Shown here piece after piece: positions 28,020 to 31,556 of a DNA stretch of 31,556 nt (positions are counted from its first letter, which is position 1; every line of letters starts with the position of its first letter). The position numbers were made by a program, and so were the translations under genes. Source of the DNA: a virus. Where the stretch lies: the IMG/VR virus record IMGVR_UViG_3300032893_000217, positions 1 to 31,556 of that record; one strand, 5' to 3'. The notes beneath the pieces were generated by a model. That model was not told the origin of the DNA and made no database searches. It saw only the letters and a list, made by a program, of their open reading frames with translations.

Positions 28020-28084
28020 CGTCCGCCCGGATGGCGCGCGCCTCGCACAGGTTCCGGACCCTGCGCGCGCCATCCGGGCGGACG
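28020..28084. repeat. 22-bp perfect inverted repeat with 21-base loop
   Basis: The left arm (28020-28041, CGTCCGCCCGGATGGCGCGC plus GC) is fully complementary to the right arm (28063-28084). It is followed by a smaller CCGGCC/GGCCGG stem at about 28086-28102. It lies between the 72-aa and 124-aa genes, immediately before the ribosome site of the latter. Confidence 0.95.
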
Positions 28085-28116
28085 TCCGGCCCTCCGGCCG
28101 GGCGTCCGCCCCGCCC

Positions 28117-28335
28117 CTACATCAGCCTGTCGACCCACCTCGTCGGGGCGCCGACCCTGCGGACCGACACGTCCACCACGTACGTGGCGCCGTCGAGCTC
28201 CACCTCGAGCCGCGGGTCGTCTCCGCCCACGGCGCTGCACCTCGGCTCGACGGCGGCGAGCCTCGGGTTGGTGTCCAGCAGCGCCTCGATCGTCTCGAGC
28301 GCCAGCTCGCGCAGCAGCATCTCGTCCTTGCCCAT
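28117..28335 (-). CDS. 72-aa hypothetical protein
   Basis: The ATG at 28335 has GGAGG eight bases upstream; a GTG at 28344 overlaps that site and is rejected. The sequence MGKDEMLLRELALETIEALL, DTNPRLAAVEPRCSAVGGDD, PRLEVELDGATYVVDVSVRR, VGAPTRWVDRLM gives a helix followed by two or three strands. Like its neighbour at 27992 it begins MGK and then a helix or strand, but the two are not otherwise alike. No family recognised. Confidence 0.7.
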   Translation of the reverse strand: MGKDEMLLRELALETIEALLDTNPRLAAVEPRCSAVGGDDPRLEVELDGATYVVDVSVRRVGAPTRWVDRLM

Positions 28336-28392
28336 TCTCACCACCTCCTACGGCGCCCGGCGCGCCTGCCCTCGGGGCACGGCCCCTCGACG

Positions 28393-28416
28393 GTGCCGGC
28401 CCCTCTGGGCCGGCAC
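28393..28416. repeat. 10-bp perfect hairpin between the 110-aa and 72-aa genes
   Basis: GTGCCGGCCC (28393-28402) and GGGCCGGCAC (28407-28416) pair around a four-base loop. Another GC-rich stem lies closer to the ribosome site. Nothing else is seen in the 127-bp gap. Confidence 0.9.
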
Positions 28417-28462
28417 GGTGGATCGGCCGTCCGTCTGGTCCCTTACGGCCCCGCGCGTCTCC

Positions 28463-28795
28463 TCACGCGGGGTTGTGCCTGTGGAACTCGTCCCACTCCT
28501 TCTTGACCTTCGACATCTCGTCGACGAGCATCCTGGCGTGCGCGCCGTCTATCCTGACGTACCAGTACTGCATGGACTCCCTGCCACGCCTCATCTCTAT
28601 CTCGCACTGGCACTTCTCGCACGTGTCGTCGCCGTACCTCTTCTCCAGGTACTCGAGCATGCGCACCTTCCGCACGTTCTCGACGTACTTCTGCACGTAG
28701 TGCCGCTGCCTCTCCTCCTCGTCGTCGAACCTCTTGATCCTGACGGTCGACCTGTCTCTCCAGTTGGGGTAGACCTTCTCCTGCACATATCGCAT
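28463..28795 (-). CDS. 110-aa highly charged protein with Cys motif
   Basis: First gene of the minus operon. The ATG at 28795 follows a modest AAAGG/GAGG leader. The sequence is rich in Arg, Lys, Glu and Tyr: MRYVQEKVYPNWRDRSTVRI, KRFDDEEERQRHYVQKYVEN, VRKVRMLEYLEKRYGDDTCE, then KCQCEIEMRRGRES and a helical end (ARMLVDEMSKVKKEWDEFHR). C-E-K-C-Q-C could bind metal with one more ligand. Composition differs from the alanine/glycine-rich neighbours. No family recognised; a nucleic-acid-binding role is possible. Confidence 0.7.
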   Translation of the reverse strand: MRYVQEKVYPNWRDRSTVRIKRFDDEEERQRHYVQKYVENVRKVRMLEYLEKRYGDDTCEKCQCEIEMRRGRESMQYWYVRIDGAHARMLVDEMSKVKKEWDEFHRHNPA

Positions 28796-28829
28796 GACCT
28801 CACACCTTTCTCTAGCGTGGTTTTAGGCA

Positions 28830-28980
28830 CACTTTCTATTTCACTTTTAGTTTTTGTTTTTGTTTTTGTTTTTGTTTTTTGTTTTTGTTTTTTTATTTTT
28901 CATTTTTTTAATATAGTACTTTTTTTTTAAAAGTAAAATCACAAAATATTACAACATTGTAGTAATGTGTTATTATAAAA
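28830..28980. other. Extremely AT-rich segment with GTTTTT hexamer tract
   Basis: In a genome otherwise very GC-rich, this 150-bp segment is nearly all A and T. GTTTTT occurs seven times from 28850 to 28892 (one unit has an extra T), followed by runs of T up to nine and A/T-mixed DNA. ACATTGTAGTAATGT (28954-28968) is an inverted repeat with five-base arms. It lies in the divergent gap 28796-29379 and is a candidate unwinding element or promoter region. Confidence 0.8.
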
Positions 28981-29029
28981 ACCCACTTCCAAAACGTGGT
29001 ACGCCCCCCTGCCTGGGCTCAGCCCACCC

Positions 29030-29249
29030 GCCGTAGGTCCCCCGGAGCCGTATTTTCCAAAAAGCCGATTTCCGAAAAAATAAAAAAGTCGCCAGGCCCC
29101 ACGTTTCTCCAGAGTGCCGTAGGCCCCCCGGAGCCGTATTTTCCAAAAAGCTGATTTCCGAAAAAATAAAAAAGTCGCCGGGCCCCACGTGCCGACCCGC
29201 CGTAGGCCCCCCGGAGCCGTATTTTCCAAAAAGCCGCCGGGTCCCACGT
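29030..29249. repeat. Three direct repeats of a 75-bp unit with A-tracts
   Basis: Copies lie at 29030-29104, 29116-29190 and 29199-29249. Each starts GCCGTAGG, has CCGGAGCCGTATTTTCC then A5, and in the two full copies GATTTCCGAAAAAATAAA, and ends CCCACGT. The third copy lacks 24 internal bases, consistent with slippage between two GCC copies. They lie between the T-rich tract and the plus-strand operon starting at 29380. Open frames across them are composition artefacts. Confidence 0.92.
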
Positions 29250-29379
29250 GCCCACCCACCATATGGGCGCCGCGGATGGAAATTTGTGGGGTTTGCACCG
29301 TCAGGGGGGCTACCCCGGGCTCCAGAGTGTGCCATAGTAGGGTCCTAGGGGGGCCGCACGGTGTGAAGGAGTGAGGTCC

Positions 29380-29676
29380 ATGGGTCAGGCAGACAGGACA
29401 GCGAAGGCCAGGGAGGCCAAGGCCGCAAAGGCTAGGGCGGCCAGGGCCGCGGAGGAGGCGGTCGGGCGCGGCCAGACCGCCGGGATGATAGCTGGGCTGC
29501 TCTCGCACAGGGAGCTGTCCTACGACGAGATAGCCTCAAGAGTGAGGCAGGAGCTGGCCGGGGCCAGGACGACCGCCAGGAGCGTCGCGTCCGTGGCCAG
29601 CCGGCTGAGGAGGGGCGGCATGGCCGTCCCAGACAGGCGCTTCGGGACGCCGCCTACGCCTCCGAAGGCGGCGTAG
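29380..29676 (+). CDS. 98-aa HTH-like DNA-binding candidate
   Basis: The ATG at 29380 has AGGAG eight bases upstream; the in-frame GTG at 29371 overlaps that site. The first 35 residues are a basic, alanine-rich helix (AKAREAKAAKARAARAAEEA). Residues about 37-88 contain the domain shared with two other proteins here: MIAGLLSHRELSYDEIASRV, RQELAGARTTARSVASVASR, LRRGGMAVPDRR. It is the first gene of the operon that leads into the terminase genes, next to the divergent repeat region, so it could regulate that region. Basic N-terminus plus HTH-like core favour DNA binding. Confidence 0.7.
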   Translation: MGQADRTAKAREAKAAKARAARAAEEAVGRGQTAGMIAGLLSHRELSYDEIASRVRQELAGARTTARSVASVASRLRRGGMAVPDRRFGTPPTPPKAA

Positions 29677-29702
29677 GGCCCCAGCCCCAGGCCCGTCCGA
29701 AG

Positions 29703-29739
29703 GCCCCGCCGGGAGAGTCCCCCACCCACCCGGCGGGGC
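29703..29739 (+). terminator. GC hairpin between the 98-aa gene and small terminase
   Basis: GCCCCGCCGGG (29703-29713) and CCCGGCGGGGC (29729-29739) pair over 11 bp with a 15-base loop. No U-tract follows, so full termination is doubtful; partial attenuation or RNA protection is possible. A GGCGCC pair (29765-29770, 29782-29787) sits directly before the terminase start. Confidence 0.4.
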
Positions 29740-29787
29740 GCACACGCTGGCCCACGGTGCCCCCGGCGCCACGGCATCCTCGGCGCC

Positions 29788-30459
29788 ATGCCGAGCCGCA
29801 ACTCCATGTACGAGCACGAGGTCGACGAGGCCGACATCGAGGCGATCGGCGACGAGGCGCTGCGCATGGAGGGCGAGGACCCGCCGGCGCCGGCCGTCCG
29901 GCGCAGGGCCATGTCCGTCGGCGCTAGGCTGACCGCCCGGCAGGTGGTCGGCGACAGGCGCAGGGCGGTGTTCATCCAGAACCTGGCGCAGCACGGCGTC
30001 GTCGGCAGGGCCGCGGCGGCCGCGGGCTGGCCGTCGTCGACGGCGTACGCCCTGAGGAAGTCTGACCCAGAGTTTGCGAGGCTGTGGGAGGAGGCGGTGG
30101 AGTTCGCCGCCGACGCCCTCGAGGCCGCGGCCAGGGAGCGCGCCGTGGACGGCGTGCTCAGGCCCGTGTACCAGCAGGGCGCGCTGGTCGGGCACGTCAG
30201 AGAGTACTCGGACCGGCTGCTCGAGCTGATGCTCAGGGCGAAGCGCCCGGAGTATAGGGAGCGGCGCGACGTCGACGTAGGGTTCAAGGGCGGTGTGCTG
30301 GTCGTCCCTGGGCAGTCGCCAGAGTCGGACTGGGAGGCGGCCGCGGCCGCGCAGCAGGCGCCCGGCAGGGCGAACCGCGGCGAGCTCGTGGGCCCGGGGA
30401 TCATAGAGGGCGAGGCCATCGACGTGACGCCCGCTCGCACGCAGGAGGCGACTGGATGA
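29788..30459 (+). CDS. Terminase small subunit (223 aa)
   Basis: The small terminase recognises phage DNA for packaging. Residues 55-105 hold the DNA-binding helix-turn-helix (GDRRRAVFIQNLAQHGVVGR, AAAAAGWPSSTAYALRKSDP, EFARLWEEAVE), the standard 'first helix, turn, A-x-x-A-G-x-S-x-x-T-x-Y-x-x-R' pattern. Next comes a helical region (LEAAARERAVDGVLRPVYQQ, GALVGHVREYSDRLLELML, AKRPEYRERRDVDV), typical of TerS proteins of this type, where the last helix links to the oligomer. An acidic, disordered tail follows. It lies two genes before the large terminase. No clear ribosome site; an ATG at 29806 is an alternative. Confidence 0.85.
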   Translation: MPSRNSMYEHEVDEADIEAIGDEALRMEGEDPPAPAVRRRAMSVGARLTARQVVGDRRRAVFIQNLAQHGVVGRAAAAAGWPSSTAYALRKSDPEFARLWEEAVEFAADALEAAARERAVDGVLRPVYQQGALVGHVREYSDRLLELMLRAKRPEYRERRDVDVGFKGGVLVVPGQSPESDWEAAAAAQQAPGRANRGELVGPGIIEGEAIDVTPARTQEATG

Positions 30460-30908
30460 GGGTATCTGCTAGGAAGGGCGACCCGGGCTTCAGGCACTGG
30501 ATGGACCCACGCCGGGTCACAGTCGAGCTGGACGGGGTCCGGCTGGCGGACGCGGCCACGGCCGACGAGGAGCGCGGCGAAGTCATGCTCCGCGACGGGA
30601 CGGTCCGTAGGGGCCGGGTGCGCGTCGACGTTGCCCCGACGGATGGCGTCGGGTCGCGGAGGGACGCCAGGGTGGAGGTGTCGGTCACAGGCGGCGAGCT
30701 GTCCGTCATGGTGCACTCGCGCACGAGGCCGGGGATGATAAGGCGCGTCAGGGGCCCGATCCCCGACGCGCCCCGGCTCGCCGGCGCCGCCGGCATGATG
30801 GCTGGCGCCGCGGCCGAGCACCTCTGCAAGCATCACGGCGACGTCTTCGACCCGTCGGAGGTGGCGGCGGTGGCGGAGTGTGAGCTGCGCCGCGCCCTGG
30901 GACGCTGA
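30456..30908 (+). CDS. Conserved small phage protein between the terminase genes (150 aa)
   Basis: Starts in the stop of the small terminase gene (ATGA). The N-terminal 60 residues (GFRHWMDPRRVTVELDGVRL, ADAATADEERGEVMLRDG) match a small beta-hairpin domain I know from phage proteins in which V-x-L-D-G-x-x-(V/L)-x-x-(A/V)-x-x-A-D-E-x-x-G is typical. The middle is beta-rich (ARVEVSVTGGELSVMVHSRT), and the end is helical with a cysteine and histidines (AAEHLCKHHGDVFDPSEVAA). It ends by overlapping the large terminase start. Function unknown. Confidence 0.75.
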   Translation: MRVSARKGDPGFRHWMDPRRVTVELDGVRLADAATADEERGEVMLRDGTVRRGRVRVDVAPTDGVGSRRDARVEVSVTGGELSVMVHSRTRPGMIRRVRGPIPDAPRLAGAAGMMAGAAAEHLCKHHGDVFDPSEVAAVAECELRRALGR

Positions 30909-31556
30909 TGGGCGGCGTCGAGCTACCAGAGGGCGCGCGGGTCATCTGGACCCCGCAGCCAGGGTCGCAGAGGCTCTTCCTGTCATGCCCGGTGTTCGAG
31001 TGCTTGTACGAGGGCACGCGCGGCCCGGGCAAGACGGACGCGCTCCTCATGGACTTCCTGCAGCACGTCGGCGTCGGGCTCGGGCCCGACTGGCGCGGCG
31101 TCCTGTTCCGGCGGTCCCACCCCGAGCTGTCCGACGTCATCGCCAAGAGCCAGAAGTGGTTCCGGCAGATCGCGCACGGCGCGGAGTACAACAAGGTCGA
31201 GAAGACCTGGACCTTCCCCGACGGGGAGCAGCTCCTCCTGCGGCACATCAGGACAGTGGACGACTACTGGTCCTTCCACGGTCACGCGTACCCATGGATC
31301 GGCTGGGAGGAGCTGACCAACTGGCCAGATGACGCCGCCTACAGGAAGATGATGAGCTGCTGCCGGTCGTCCAACCCGACCGTGCCGCGCAAATACAGGG
31401 CCACGTGCAACCCCTATGGGGTCGGCCACAACTGGGTCAAGCGCCGGTGGAGGCTCCCCGGGCACCGCGGCGTGGTCATCCGGGACGGCGTCGACTCCGA
31501 GGGCTCCGCCGAGCCGGCCAGGGTGGCCATCCACGGCTCCATCCACGAGAACCGAG
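30908..31556 (+). CDS. Terminase large subunit (N-terminal 216 residues, truncated by window edge)
   Basis: The ATG at 30908 overlaps the previous stop (TGATG). The ATPase motor of DNA packaging is recognisable: Walker A EGTRGPGKT (35-43), the LFRRSHPELSDVI segment (66-78) after it, a Walker B-like region AYPWIGWEEL (127-136) ending in two glutamates of which one is catalytic, and the coupling motif ATCNP (165-169), followed by GVGHNWVKRRW. These match the Terminase_6/GpA-like large subunits. The C-terminal nuclease lies beyond the window. The polymerase and terminase at opposite edges show that a large part of the genome (portal, capsid, tail) is missing here. Confidence 0.95.
   Translation, partial: MGGVELPEGARVIWTPQPGSQRLFLSCPVFECLYEGTRGPGKTDALLMDFLQHVGVGLGPDWRGVLFRRSHPELSDVIAKSQKWFRQIAHGAEYNKVEKTWTFPDGEQLLLRHIRTVDDYWSFHGHAYPWIGWEELTNWPDDAAYRKMMSCCRSSNPTVPRKYRATCNPYGVGHNWVKRRWRLPGHRGVVIRDGVDSEGSAEPARVAIHGSIHENR

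Noticed and set aside
26206-28462. Integron-type gene cassettes with attC sites
   Set aside because: The hairpins lack the RYYYAAC/GTTRRRY core sites and there is no integrase gene.
28939-29508. Minus-strand frames with repeated FGKYGSGGPT-type sequence
   Set aside because: They are translations of the 75-bp DNA repeats in different frames, without ribosome sites.

Overview
The window is a piece of a tailed double-stranded DNA phage genome (Caudoviricetes-like), truncated at both ends. A partial family-A DNA polymerase leaves the left edge and a partial large terminase leaves the right edge. The main genome is very GC-rich (47 of 60 bases in 20101-20160) and its genes are packed with ATGA, GTGA or TGATG overlaps. 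A Gram-negative host is inferred, because several proteins carry Sec signal peptides, one has a lipobox, and one resembles ExbB/TolQ/MotA inner-membrane channels. No integrase, tRNA or excision gene is visible, so lifestyle cannot be stated.

Layout. (1) 1-3895, minus strand: a compact operon running from a small membrane protein and a tiny lipoprotein through a candidate ExbB/ExbD-like pair, two envelope proteins, a winged-helix regulator and a small membrane protein with an exact 13-residue duplication, to DNA polymerase. (2) 3896-4252: a junction holding what looks like the 3' part of a broken gene. (3) 4253-14279, minus: an adhesion/lysis block with two large secreted tail-fibre-like proteins, a holin-like protein and small proteins. 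Much of it has much lower GC (25 of 60 bases in 6301-6360), so it looks acquired. (4) 14279-18091, minus: a small secreted protein, a HIRAN-domain protein, a candidate structured RNA, a DUF2815-type ssDNA-binding protein, a DUF2800-type PD-(D/E)XK nuclease and a low-complexity protein. (5) 18092-21087: a divergent control region, then on the plus strand a small DNA-binding protein and a primase-polymerase/helicase. (6) 21154-25088, minus: small accessory genes and an AAA+ ATPase. (7) 25089-25839: a gene-free array of direct and inverted repeats, the most striking part of the window. (8) 25840-28795, minus: six small genes separated by strong hairpins. (9) 28796-29379: a divergent intergenic region with a T-rich tract and 75-bp repeats. 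(10) 29380-31556, plus: a small HTH protein, small terminase, a conserved small protein and large terminase.

How it fits together: polymerase, primase-helicase, SSB-like protein, nuclease and perhaps the HIRAN and AAA+ proteins form a self-contained replication/recombination set. The array at 25.1-25.7 kb is a candidate origin or master control region. The terminase genes start the packaging/structural region that continues beyond the right edge. The block at 4.2-14.3 kb is the host-recognition and probable lysis section. The unusual concentration of secreted and membrane proteins at 1.6-5.3 kb and 12.3-14.6 kb suggests the phage remodels or energises the host envelope.
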